Made by a program: the position numbers and the translations under genes. Source: Puffinus mauretanicus (taxonomy: Eukaryota > Chordata > Aves > Procellariiformes > Procellariidae). From it: a stretch of 64,000 nt of DNA. Below, one piece after another: positions 1 through 10,583 of this stretch. The notes below the pieces were generated by a model. It did not search any database. It saw nothing but the letters and a program-made list of their open reading frames with translations, and was not told the DNA's origin. The stretch lies in contig JAJKFH010003075.1 of NCBI GenBank assembly GCA_023333565.1, positions 248,001-312,000 on the forward strand, in the 5' to 3' direction. Within the stretch, counting starts at the first letter, position 1; each line of letters opens with the position of its first letter.

Positions 1-576
1 GACACGGCTGTGCTATGTCCACACTAGGTTTTTACTTTAAGATAATAGTCTCCGTGAAAAACATTTCTCTTATAAAGTGGACAAATACCTTAACTTAGGG
101 AAATAGCTACACCTTGGTCTGAGCCTCCCCAGGAAACAAAGCAAAGTGTTAATATCCCCTTTTCAGCGCTGCCTTTAATTCGCTGCACTCTCAATGCCTC
201 GTTCATGCCACATCCTCTGCTCTGCTCCCTGTGCCCCTCGCTCCTTTTCCTCCTTGGGATATGGAGAAGAGATGGAGGCGTGGGAGTCAGCCTGGGGAGA
301 CGCTCGGCAAGTTTTTTGAGTACCATTGATTTAAAATGAGCCATCACATGGATTACATCCATCCAAACTCCAGTCAGGTTTTTATTGACAATTCTAATGG
401 AGTTACTACCATTTTACTGTATGGCAAGCAAGGTCAAAATCGCGTCCTTGTGTAACTCATGATGTGAGCACTGACAACACTATCCATGTTGCTTTTAAAA
501 ATGCAGAAGTTATCAAAATACAGGTCGAGTATTTGCGACATCTTACGGATTGTGTGTATCTGTTTTTATGGGAAAG
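1..576 (+). other. ATF3: ATF3 intron (3' part)
   Basis: AT-rich sequence left of the first recognisable ATF3 exon. No coding exon of the ATF3 N-terminal half (activation and repression region) can be read here, so exons 1 and 2 and the promoter lie outside the window. The segment ends in a T-rich tract and AG immediately before the bZIP exon. Short open frames are present but resemble nothing known. Confidence 0.7.
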
Positions 577-684
577 TTTTCTCCTGAAGAGGATGAAAGA
601 AAAAAGCGAAGAAGGGAAAGGAACAAAATTGCTGCTGCAAAGTGTCGAAACAAAAAAAAGGAAAAAACAGAATGTTTGCAGAAA
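577..684 (+). CDS. ATF3: ATF3 exon 3: bZIP basic region
   Basis: ATF3 is a stress-induced CREB/ATF bZIP factor that binds CRE/AP-1 sites as a homodimer or with JUN partners. This 108-nt exon (36 codons, phase 0 at both ends) begins with [20 protein letters not shown] and continues through the [13 protein letters not shown]-contact segment to ECLQK. It has the same length and boundaries as human exon 3 as I recall them. The only visible change at the start is FSPEED for the mammalian VAPEED. The signature Asn and Arg of the basic region (N-x7-R) are both present. Acceptor GGGAAAG at 571-576 and donor GTAAGT at 685-690 fit well. Translation starts in an upstream exon outside the window. Confidence 0.96.
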
Positions 685-1626
685 GTAAGTGACTGGCTTG
701 AATTATTCTTAATCTGTCATCCTGCCAGGATCTGAACTGACAGCACAGGGGCATGGTCATAGTAGGAAATACAGAAAGACATCACCCAAAATTCTGTAAA
801 CCCGTCAAAACATTAGTTATAAAAAAATGAACATGCTATATATTAAATCAAACCTGGTTAAAACTGGAAAAAAGTGAAGGCATGGTAGGAGTGAAAAGAG
901 ATTACTGTTTCAGTGACCAATCTCATCTATGGGGATAATATGAATTTGAATGTGTACACTGAACACAAAAAGTAGTAAAATCTCATTTCATATAATATCC
1001 ATTGTGGAGACCAAGAGCCTACAAACACCAACAAGTAACCTCTGACTTCTTTATTAAATGAGTGGCATAGTAGCTTAGCCCTGAATTCTCTGTCCTAAGA
1101 CCCCAGTAGTGTCTTCACCTGCTCTGCCATGATATAAAACTATATTACAGCAGCAGCAGGCCTGTCTTTGTTCCTATATCTGGGGGGGGGAAGGAAGATA
1201 TGTCCTTACTTTGTTAGCTTAACATGGGCTTACAGATATGTAACATGATGTTCCAGGGAATTAATAAGAAGTGTAGATAATTTTGGGTCAATTTTTGACC
1301 CAAAAAGTTCAGAATAATTTTGCAGAAGATAGCAATAATGCTTTGGATACTTGTCATTGTAAGTGAACACAAGTCTGAATTTGGCTTTTCAACTTCTGTT
1401 ACACTTCTTTAAAGGTCAAAGAAGGTAACTGTCAATCTGGTTTTTTAGACTATTATCAACGGGGGGATGTATAGTTTTATCATTACAGGACACGAAGAAC
1501 ATGCAATTTCTTTCTCTGCTAGCCATATGCTTTCCCACCAGTAAAACAGTGCAACTATTAGATGAACATTGCCGTTAACTAGTTGAACTACTCAGACTAA
1601 TAGTTGTGTCTGTTCTTTGTGACTAG
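685..1626 (+). other. ATF3: ATF3 intron between bZIP exons
   Basis: 942-nt intron with donor GTAAGT and acceptor GTGACTAG. It contains a run of eight G near 1182 and a 10-bp perfect hairpin at 1281-1305. I see no other gene or element. Confidence 0.85.
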
Positions 1627-1824
1627 GAGTCAGAAAAGCTGGAAACTATCAATGCAGAATTAAAAGCCCAAATTGAAGAGCTAAAGAATGAGAAGCAGCA
1701 TTTGATATACATGCTAAATCTTCACAGGCCCACTTGTATAGTTCGGGCACAAAATGGAAGGACACCTGAAGATGAAAGGAATCTTTTTATTCAACAGATC
1801 AAAGAAGGCACATTACAAGGTTAA
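1627..1824 (+). CDS. ATF3: ATF3 last exon: leucine zipper and C-terminus
   Basis: The exon opens with ESEKLETINAELKAQIEELK and runs through the zipper leucines and the tail (HLIYMLNLHRP, then PTCIVRAQNGRTPEDERN) to the stop TAA at 1822-1824. It encodes 65 residues, exactly the length of the human C-terminal exon. Differences from human are few: TI for SV early in the zipper and a final G in place of S. The frame continues directly from the previous exon (phase 0). With exon 3 it gives 101 of about 181 residues. The zipper mediates dimerisation with JUN and ATF partners in the nucleus. No frameshift or lost key residue is seen. Confidence 0.97.
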   Translation, partial: ESEKLETINAELKAQIEELKNEKQHLIYMLNLHRPTCIVRAQNGRTPEDERNLFIQQIKEGTLQG

Positions 1825-3230
1825 GTGATATGGCAAACATGGAAATATTTACAGTGTTTTTAACAACTACCAGAATCCATGGAGGATCTGACATAATGTG
1901 TAGGATTCTATTAGTCAAGAGCTTTTAGGAAGGGCAGATTGCTTTCTCAAGAGGAAAGAATCATTTTGGCTTGACAGCGATTCTTCCCCTTGGAAGATCT
2001 GGTCTCAATCAAATTGAAGAGTCTTCTGCCTCAAATATAGGTTTTGCACCTGTCATACTTGCTGTTCCTAGGAGCTACAGACAACAGCTTCAGAAGTTTT
2101 AGCTCTCTGCTAGTATACAGTATCTGCACTCACGACGTTTGTGCTAGAACACTATGACTTCCGATGATGCACATGGTACAGACAGCTGTGCTGGATGGAC
2201 ACTACTTTTCCTTGTTGCTGGTAGGGAAAGCAGACTGAGAGTGTTTTTAAAGTTTTGAAGTTTCCAGGAGGATGGTTTCTGGCAGAATGTACTGATACGT
2301 AATGTTGCATTCTAACCTAACACACACATACACGAACACACAAAAAGCCTTTAGTTCCAACTAAGCTTTGTCATTTTTTTCACAACACCTGTGTGGGTTT
2401 TTTCAATGACTCATCTCAGAGACTGAATTTGAAAAGCCTAGTAGGTGTGACAAAGAAGTGTTTCTTGCAAAATGTCCATGTAGCTAAGTTTGTATTTTAT
2501 GAGCTGCAACCCCACCTACTATCCTTTGGGGACTACAATTTTTCCTTGGATTGCTGAAGAGCAGCTTGTACCACCACTTGATGACTCGGTGAGTTGGACC
2601 CACTGGAAAGAGGAAACTAACTATGGAGGAATATTGATACAGGTTTTGCCTGAGTAAAGAAGTGCAGGACCGAATCCGAGGCTCATGAATCATGAAAAGT
2701 TAAAAAAAAAAAAAAATTCATCTAGGATCTAATCCTACAAGCCTTAATTCATGCTATTAACCCTCATTCACAGAAGAAGTTCCACGGACTTTAGTGGGTC
2801 TGCTTATGCAGATAGCTCTTACAAGTGTAAGAGCTTGAGAAAGCTTTTTCCATCCTGGTCAGGATTACTTCCTTTTGCCAGGTGATTCAGAGGGAAAAAT
2901 TATGATTGCAGCTACTTTTATTTTACGTTTGGGTGGCAACTACAGTCAATCAAAAGTGTTATTTAGAATCTAAAGGAGGCAAGAATTTTGATAATTGTTT
3001 TTATTTTTTATTAAATACTAACCATAGATGTTTTTGAACTGATAGAAGAGCTGCTGGACAAAACAGTTGGAGTTATGAGTGTTTAAATTCTGATGTTTCT
3101 GTGAAATTCTCAGATTGTTTAATCGTATAAAATATATCCTTACAATTTTTTGTAAAAGAACATATTATCCTTATTTATCACTAATATGGTAATGAGTAAA
3201 GTTAATAAATACTGCGAGCAAGATAAAACT
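1825..3230 (+). other. ATF3: ATF3 3' UTR
   Basis: AT-rich non-coding sequence follows the ATF3 stop. It contains several ATTTA-like AU-rich motifs, as expected for an unstable immediate-early mRNA, a poly(A) run near 2702 and an AP-1-type TGACTCA at about 2408. A good poly(A) signal lies at 3204-3209, which would give a 3' UTR of about 1.4 kb. The true end is inferred; alternative signals lie at 3965 and 4555. Confidence 0.6.
3204..3209 (+). terminator. ATF3: candidate ATF3 poly(A) signal AATAAA
   Basis: Perfect AATAAA about 1.38 kb after the stop codon, followed 30-45 nt on by a GT/T-rich stretch (GTGTTGCGCTGTCTTTTT) that could act as the downstream element. Competing AATAAA hexamers are at 3965-3970 and 4555-4560. 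Confidence 0.5.
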
Positions 3231-5660
3231 GAAAACACAAGTGTTGCGCTGTCTTTTTACTTTTATCTCTTGGTGTTCAATATTATATATTCCTAAACTT
3301 CACCGGTTGTATTTGAGACACCACTATTGAAAACACTTATCCTTCATCTTTTCCACAGATGAGGTACTGAGAATCTTGAATGATTGGATGCAGAGATTAT
3401 ACCTTCCAAAATTCTGTACTTCCATTAGTGGTGTCTAGCTGCTCAATGTCACAATTTAAGTGAAGCAGACAATAAGAATGGAGCTTACAGTACATAATAT
3501 TTTACACCGATTATGCAGTGTTGAAATTGTGTTTTTGTTCTAAAGGCTAAAATTAAAGATACCTCAGCCATAAGCTTCTTACCCTACAAGTCCCGGATGA
3601 GTCTATCAGATATCATGCCTGATCCTTATATGATCGTTATATTCTGCAACAGAACTCCTTAGTACATTTTCCTAAGATCTGGATATATTGTAATGTCCTA
3701 TATCACGTTTTAAAGATATGTACTTCATGTATCTGAAAAGTGAATGTATTACAAAGATGACATACAAGGTCCAATTCTGACCTGAGAATCCATTGTCTTT
3801 CTGTATGTTGGAAGGAGCTTCCATTGACTTCAGTGAGAGTTTTATTCATGGCTGGTAGGCAGAGTTTGGAGCCTCTGCTGCGACTTCCCTGGCTTAGAGG
3901 GCAAGTTCCACAGGCAGTGGGGCCAGCTGTTTATCAGAGAATGGATATACATGATGTGTGTTTCAATAAACTTGTCAAACTATGTTCATTGGTATTTGAT
4001 TTCTGTAATGTGGAAATACAAAACCAAGGCATCATCCCAGTATTGTACACCTTGGCTTTGCCTTTTGCGCATCAAATACCAGCAGACAAAACTGTTTGCC
4101 TCCTATACTGTTATAAAGTGTTACCACAGAGACTAGACTATAATGACAGAATTCATGTGTCTCCCTTAGGGAATTTGTATGGTTGCTTTTAACCGTATCA
4201 CTGGTGACGCAGGCGTCATGCTTTTGTTGCTTGATGTTATTTACTTAGCATGCCAAATGTTAATATGGTACCACTACTATTGTCAGAAGATAATCTATTT
4301 TTATTTCTTTATATGTGCAGTCATAGCTGCTTTCTACTGCTTGTACGTGTGTGTGTGCATGCGTGCTCCTGCACGCTACTCTAGAAATGATGGTACTCAA
4401 GTTCATTTGACTGTGCCCAGGAAAAAAATGTTTAAACAGCTAGACAGGAGCAGTATGTTGCATGAGTTTTCTAAAAGTATACATTATTCAGGAGAACCTT
4501 TAAAATGCATTAAAAGCAGTTTGTTTTCTATTCTCAAGTTTGTTTTGATACTTTAATAAAAAAAATTAATATATATTTATTCATGTGTCATTTAATTCAT
4601 TCTAAGTTTCAAGGTCCAGGAGCAATTTCATTTTCTTAAAACAACACCGAGATATTAAAAAGCAAACACGTTTTGTAGGTTTGCAACAATAAGTGTCTTA
4701 TAAAGTGAAATTGGTACTATTCACTGCTTGTCAAGGTATGAACAAAGTTTTGTTATTTCAAGGTTGATCATGAATTCCAGGCTAATTTCTTATTTGTGGC
4801 CTAGGGCTTAGATTAAAGGACTGGAAATTAGAACTCCTGAACCTTTCCTAACCTTGCAACCAACCAGCTGATAGTTATTTCAGCTTTCTGATTACCTAAT
4901 GGGTTTAACGCTTTTGCTGCTGTGAAGCTTTAATATTTATAGATTGCTTTCTATGGTTACATGGAAGACACTAAAGAACTATAGCATGATTAGGGCTTTG
5001 GTTTGTTTCTGTGTGTGTCTGTGTGTTGGGGTGGGTGTGTGTGCATGTGTGTGTATGCGGGTGTGTGCGTGGAGAAGCATGAGGAAAGATGAACAAAATG
5101 TTCTATCCTGCCTTTCCAAAACTAAGTATCTACACCCAGACAGAAGTCCCTGTGTTTTGACAGCCGGTGATGTGGACGAAAACTTTTGGCTTCATTCCTT
5201 TGCAAGCAGTCATAACTTGTAATACAGAGGTCACTAGAAGGCCAAGAGCTCCAGGGACCAGGAAATCCATTGCACTATTGCAAAATTTAGTTAAAAATAT
5301 CAGCTGGAAGGAAGATCTAGGCTACTATGAGCCTGGCAACGCTAAATGCTTACTTTCCTTATTGGTACATCCATTTACAGATGTGCAGTCCAGTACGTAT
5401 ATTCACCCTTTCATGCATTCTCCTATAGCTGCTATCAAATTTTACTTTTGAATACCCGATTCACTTTTAATTTCATAAATTTATAAATCATATGCCCGGC
5501 CTGTTTTAGAAAACCTTATCAACAAAATTAGGACTATGTATTCCTGAACTGGTATTTTATAATATTTTCTTTAAATAGTATGAGTTGAAACCATGAAACC
5601 ACCATTGGTCTCTATGACATATTCCTAATAGCATAATTGATATTCCTTGAACAAAATAAT
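3231..5660. other. ATF3 downstream region, no gene recognised
   Basis: AT-rich sequence with two further AATAAA hexamers (3965, 4555) that could end longer ATF3 transcripts. It also has two TG-rich low-complexity tracts, at about 4343-4365 and 5010-5070. The longest open frame (4179-4556, 125 codons) crosses one of the TG tracts and resembles no family I know, so I treat it as chance. Confidence 0.5.
5010..5070 (+). repeat. (TG)n-rich microsatellite
   Basis: Imperfect TG/GTGTGTGC repeat of about 60 bp. A shorter one lies at 4343-4365. Alternating purine-pyrimidine tracts of this type are common in vertebrate intergenic DNA. Confidence 0.8.
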
Positions 5661-5912
5661 CATAGATTCATAGAATAGAAGCATAGAATCATTAAGGCTG
5701 GAAAAGACCTCTAAGATCATCGAGTCCAACTGTCAACTCAACACCACCATACCCACTAAACATGTCCCTAAGCGCCACATCTACACGTCTTTTAAATACT
5801 TCCAGGGATGGTGACTCAACCACTTCCCTGGGCAGCCTGTTCCAAGGCCTGACCACTCTTTCAGTAAAGAAATTTTTCCTAATGTCCAATCTAAACCTCT
5901 CTTGGAGGGAGA
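5661..5912 (-). mobile_element. CR1 LINE fragment (3' end, recent)
   Basis: The left edge carries CATAGA/CATAGAAT repeats, the complement of the CR1 3' terminal octamers, so the element points left. Read on the minus strand it encodes the last part of the CR1 ORF2 reverse-transcriptase protein: [20 protein letters not shown] and then [16 protein letters not shown]. That frame is still open for 65 codons, so the copy is relatively young. It is a 5'-truncated dead copy with no endonuclease or RT catalytic domain. Confidence 0.93.
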
Positions 5913-7584
5913 TATGTCATATCTTCTCCTTAGGTCTTGTTTTAGATGATAGATCTGTGTGTGTACAGGCCCATGCAGACCTTAAAGCATGCTGGGCTTT
6001 ACACTGTACAATAATAAGGAGCAACTTCTACTTTTTTCTAGCCCTTTCCTTGATGTAAATGAATAAATAGCAATATTGAAGGTAGGTAGAGCCAATGATT
6101 TATGCTAGGCTGGAAACATTTAATGAAACTGAACGGTAACAAATTTAAATTTACAATAACTATTCTACCTGGGCCCACTAGAATTTTAAATTATTGATTA
6201 AGGGGATGGTTTTAAAAATCACTGATTCTTAGTTTTGCAAAAGAAACTGGAGGATTTATGGGTAATGAAAACAGTACAATTATTTGTTAGTAGCAAAAGT
6301 GTTTTGAAAATGAAATCTACTTCACCTTAAAAAATTCCTAAATCCAGAATGACAACTGTATCTCACATCCATTTTTCTTGGGTTTTGTTGTTGGATATTT
6401 TTGTTGTTGTTGGGTTTTGTTGTTTGGTTTTTTTGTTCCCCTCTCCCTTCAGCAGAATACCGGACTAGGTACAAGCCTCATTCACGCTGGCCATTGCCAT
6501 GTTTCTGTGTTTGCCCAGTGCCCCCAACTGGAGAGCCCGAGAATCACATGATTAAAATATGCAATAACATTAATTTACATCAGTACTTAGTAACATTCTT
6601 CACTAGTTTGTAATGACACCAGTATAATATTTTCATTTCCTTAATAGACATCATTCCTTTTTAAAGTGTAGTTAAGATAAAGAGTGACAATATTTTTAAA
6701 AAATCCTGTTACTCAAAGTTCATTTCCTTAGTGGACACTCTGAGTCAGAACTGCTGACTTTAGTGATAAAAATAGTTATTTACTAATTTCCAGTGCTATT
6801 AGATCTTCAAAGCCATCACAGTTAAAAGAGAATACACTGGAGTCTATTCTTGATACAGCATCAGTTCTGGCTGCATATCTTCACTAATTGCTGACAGTGA
6901 TGCATGAACAAAAAAAAAATCTGATGATTTTCAGACACCAAGCTAAGTGCACTGGAGCTGATGTTATTAGAAAAGTTATTAGACCTGTAAAATGAATAAA
7001 TAGAAAATGGAAACAAACTGAGAGTTGAAGCTGGAATCTTTTTTTTCTGCTTTTGAGAATTTAGCAACTTCATATTTGTAGACTCCACCAAAATAGTTGG
7101 TGCACCACCATGCCCACTTAGACAGTGGGTATGCCCACACAGCAAATAGCAGTGTAGTATGGCAATACTTTTCTATAAGCTAGCTTAGTACTGGGAACAT
7201 CCCAGTGATGACAGCAAGAAACTCAGCACAGGCTAATTGATGCCGCTGAGAGGATGAGCTCTCCGTGCAGCCAGAGGACAGGCTGCTACTGGCATCTGAG
7301 GTAGCTCATTTAAAGCCAGCTCGGGTATCGTTCAGCTCCTCAGGTTAGCATATGTCACGTAGCTGCCTCTTGAGTAGCTGCCTGCATTCCCAACTAAATG
7401 GCTCCACCAGTTCACACCAAAGGTTCACCCAGCCCAGTTTTCTTTCTACAGCAGTGATCAAAAGCAGCTGTCCAAGGAAGAATAAGAACAAGGCAAGTAT
7501 GCTTCCTCTGGGTGCTTTCCCACACTCAGACTATTTTCAGCTCATGAGTCACACAAGCTTGACATGATCCCTTTAGGTAGTAGC
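5913..7584. other. unassigned AT-rich intergenic DNA
   Basis: No gene recognised. It holds a TTG/GTT-rich low-complexity tract at about 6378-6436 and scattered short open frames without resemblance to known families. Confidence 0.5.
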
Positions 7585-7589
7585 CTTCC

Positions 7590-9130
7590 ATAGATATTTC
7601 TCTCAAGTATTTGACCAGTTTCTCATCCACAGTACCAGCATCTGCAGTAACTTTTGGTGGCAAGTTCCACAGGGCTATCACCACTTACAAGAAAACAGTT
7701 CCTTTTCTTATGACCTTGTTCCCCATAACTCTACTGGACAGCCCTTCATTCTTGAGTTGGAAGAGTGAACACCTATCCATCTTCTCCATGCCACATGATT
7801 TTATACTTTGCTGTGTTGTTTCTTTTTCAAGATAGAGAGTCCCAACCTATCCAGTCACTTTTTTTTTTTTGGTAGCCATTTTACATCCTTGGTTATTCCT
7901 GTTATTCAGTTTTCCTGGGAAAACTGTGGGTTTAAGATGAAGGGACATAACTACACTCAGTTTTCAAGGTGTGGTCAAGCATGAGTTAATACAGTAGGAT
8001 CGTGATGTTCACTGTCCCTTTCCTAATAATTCCAGAAATTTGGTTTGTATTTTTGATGACTGCCAAGCATTAAGTCTGATGCAATGCAACGATCTACCAT
8101 AACCCCAAAATCTCCCTCCTGAGTAGTAATGGTAAACTCAAACCCAACATTTGATATATGATGCCAGGATCAATTTTCCTTATATGCATTACCTTGTGTT
8201 TACTTGCATTGAATTTTATCTGCCATTTTAATTTCCAAACTGTAAATATAAAGTCTTCCTGCAAATCTTCTTAAACTGCCCTTCTCCTTACTATCCTGAG
8301 CAATTTTGAACCGTCATCAACTTTCTTGCTACACTACTCACCCTCTTACCAGATCATTTCTGAAAATGTTGAGCTGTGCAGGTCCCAGCACAGGTTCCTG
8401 TGGAACTCCACTGGATGACCTGCCTCGACTAAGAGAGTTCATAATTTACTCCTACCCTTTTTTCTACCTTTTAATCAAGTCTTTATGCATACATATGCAT
8501 TTTCTCTATTCATAGCTGTTCGGTTCTTCAAAAATCTTTGGTGAGGGAATTTACTGAAATCTCTTAGAAGTCTCCATAAACCACATCTACTGAATCCCTC
8601 TGATCCACATGTCTGTCGACCCTTTCAAAGAACTCCAGATGTGTCTGTAAGCCTGAATTCCATTTTACGAAAGCCATGCTGACTCTCTTCAAGTAGACTG
8701 TATTTATCTAGGTACAAACTGATTCACAGTTCCTTTATCTTAATTCCCATTTAGGACTGTAATCTGACAGGCAAGTTTAATTCCCTGGATCCTCCTGAAA
8801 CCTTTTGTAAAGGTTGGCGACAGATTCGCCAAACTCCAGTCCTCAGATACCAAGGAAGATTAAGTTAGAGTGACAGTGAGAGTTGCACATTATTCTTAAG
8901 TATTTCAGCAATTTTCTCTTTCTGTTTTCTTTGAGCTTTGGGTGAAAACTCAATTGGTTAGTGCTGATTTTTCTCTAAAACTCCACCCATAGTCACTTCA
9001 GTTTCAGACAGATCCTCTGGTGGTTTCCTTCCCTTTGCCCTGTCCTGAAGAGGGTTCTGGCTGGGGAATGACCCATACCTCTTCAGCTTCTCAGCTCTCC
9101 AAATGTTCCCTTTGTACCCTGATCATCAGT
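7590..9130 (-). mobile_element. ancient CR1/L3-type LINE remnant
   Basis: Long, decayed stretch that reads like a reversed CR1 3' half. It has a characteristic order of phrases: around 8360-8420 the segment meaning 'GAACTCCACTGG' after 'CCCAGCACAGG', around 8600 the 'CTGATCCACATG...GACCCTTTCAAAGAA' block, and around 8670 the 'AAAGCCATGCTGACTCT' block. These are typical of old amniote CR1 elements in antisense. All frames are broken. The edges are approximate. Confidence 0.7.
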
Positions 9131-9208
9131 TGGCACTAGACTCTCTAACAGGCTAATTATTACTAATATACCTGAAGGACAATGTAGCATTTATTTCAAT
9201 TCCTTTAG

Positions 9209-9405
9209 CTACTCTATTCCCTCAGCTTGCCTCTGACAGGCTTCTTCTGCCCTAAGTGCCATCTCCTGAATGTACCCCACAGCAGTGTCTTCATCATCCT
9301 CAATCACATTTGGAACTTCTAGAATCTCTGTCAGCCACTCCAAGATTTTGTGTGGCATTAAGGGGTCATAACACGGGTACACATCTAATTGACAGATTTT
9401 AATTG
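9209..9405 (-). other. possible terminal coding exon of an unknown minus-strand gene
   Basis: The minus strand is open from an acceptor-like TTGCAG (exon would start at 9405) to a TAG at 9211-9209. The end of the frame (DPLMPHKILEWLTEILEV, then IEDDEDTAVGYIQEMALRAE) is charged and helical in character, unlike typical chance frames. An AATAAA on the same strand lies at 9195-9190, only about 14 nt after the stop. I do not recognise the product. A MIR-like SINE sits immediately upstream, so the acceptor would abut it. It could still be a chance frame of about 65 codons. No neighbouring exon is certain; weak candidates are at 12249-12385 and in 10218-10583. Confidence 0.25.
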
Positions 9406-9406
9406 C

Positions 9407-9490
9407 TGCAATGCTGTGTGACTTAAACACACAAACCATCCAATGCCTCAATTTCTCCATCTGGAAGACAGGAATAACAACTGATACCTT
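9407..9490 (+). mobile_element. MIR-like SINE core
   Basis: The sequence CTGTGTGACTTAAACACACA, then CCTCAATTTCTCCATCTG and a run of AATAACAACTGATACC, follows the order of the MIR core (TGTGTGACCTTGG..., CTCAGTTTCCTCATCTGTAAAATG, AATAATA..TACC). It is heavily diverged. The match is by eye. Confidence 0.55.
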
Positions 9491-9856
9491 CCTTTCTAAG
9501 CATTTTGACATCAAAGAAAAAATGTCTTTTTTTTTTCTCTCTCTCAATTATAAAGTAGTACAATATCAAAAATTATCTAACAATACTCTCCTTTTGAGAG
9601 TTTATCTCAAATAAAAAGCGATAGCAGTGCCATTCTTTCATCCCAAGAAAAATAAAATATCTTACTTTTGAAGACTGTGTTTTTGTGGATCTTTGCAAGA
9701 CTTGTTCAAGTCACTGTGCTGAGTCACTAGAAAGTTACTGAACAGAAAGGTAAATTTTATTGCCATGTGATTACCACTTACATTCAAGTAAATTAATCCA
9801 AAACACCTGTAATAAATGGCACTCCACTCAAACCCAGGAATATATTTAGTTGGTTT

Positions 9857-9970
9857 TGGGGTTTTTTTAATGAGCTTTTTTTTTGGTTGGTGGTGTGTTG
9901 TGGTGGGTTTGTTTGTTTTTTGGTTTTTTTGGGGTTTTGGTTGGTTGGTTGGTTGGTTGGTTGGTTTTTT
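9857..9970 (+). repeat. G/T low-complexity tract with (GGTT)n
   Basis: GT-only sequence ending in about seven GGTT units (9938-9966). The complement reads as a Pro/Thr/Asn/Gln/Lys open frame, which is an artefact of the repeat. Confidence 0.9.
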
Positions 9971-10217
9971 CCCCACACTTTTTGCCTTTGACAGCAATAG
10001 TGACACCATGGGTTTAAACAACATATGAGTCAAATATACATTAAAAGAGAAAAAAATCCTCTGACGAAAACAAATACAACTTCAGTTACCTGGGTTACAG
10101 TAGAGTTACAGGCTATTTTGGAATGTAAGCGGAAAAGATAGCATTTGGCAAATTTACCTGACTCCAAAGAATTTTTTATATACAGAATTACTCACATGCA
10201 GAACTAGAATAGTTCAG

Positions 10218-10583
10218 TCAGAGTTTTTGTGGACACCCAGAAGACATATTTTTCTGTGACGGAAGAGCACGTGTGTCTTGGATGCCTTTATCCAAACAGC
10301 TACTGCAGTCAAAATTCTCAATCCATTGACAATTCCTTGGTTCAGAGTTGAGATCAGAACAAGAGACATTAGTTGGGAAAAACTGAGTATACAATAGTCG
10401 CTCCACTGAATGGAGTGCAGCTACAACAGGGATCCTTTCTCGCCTGGCTTGGATAAGCATAGCCCTCTGATGCTGGCATGGTGAGAACTTCCCCTCTTGT
10501 TTTAATCTACTATAACGATCAAAACTGAATAACACAGAGCTTATAACTCCCACATTTGTAGCTAATCCCTGAGGTTTTATCAT
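10218..10583 (-). other. unassigned 121-codon open frame
   Basis: Minus-strand frame from ATG (10583) to TGA (10218) with a protein-like middle segment (AMLIQARRERIPVVAALHSV, then ERLLYTQFFP). An acceptor-like CGCCTTTCAG precedes the region at about 10603-10612, but a TGA lies in frame just before the ATG. No family is recognised. Chance frames of this length occur elsewhere in this AT-rich window, so it is recorded as a possible exon or pseudogene of the same unknown unit as 9209-9405. Confidence 0.2.

Noticed and set aside
4179..4556. 125-codon frame with Cys/Val-rich segment
   Set aside because: Crosses a TG repeat in the ATF3 downstream region; no family resemblance.
9662..10033. Pro/Thr/Asn/Gln-rich minus-strand frame
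   Set aside because: Translation of the complement of a (GGTT)n and G/T-only repeat.
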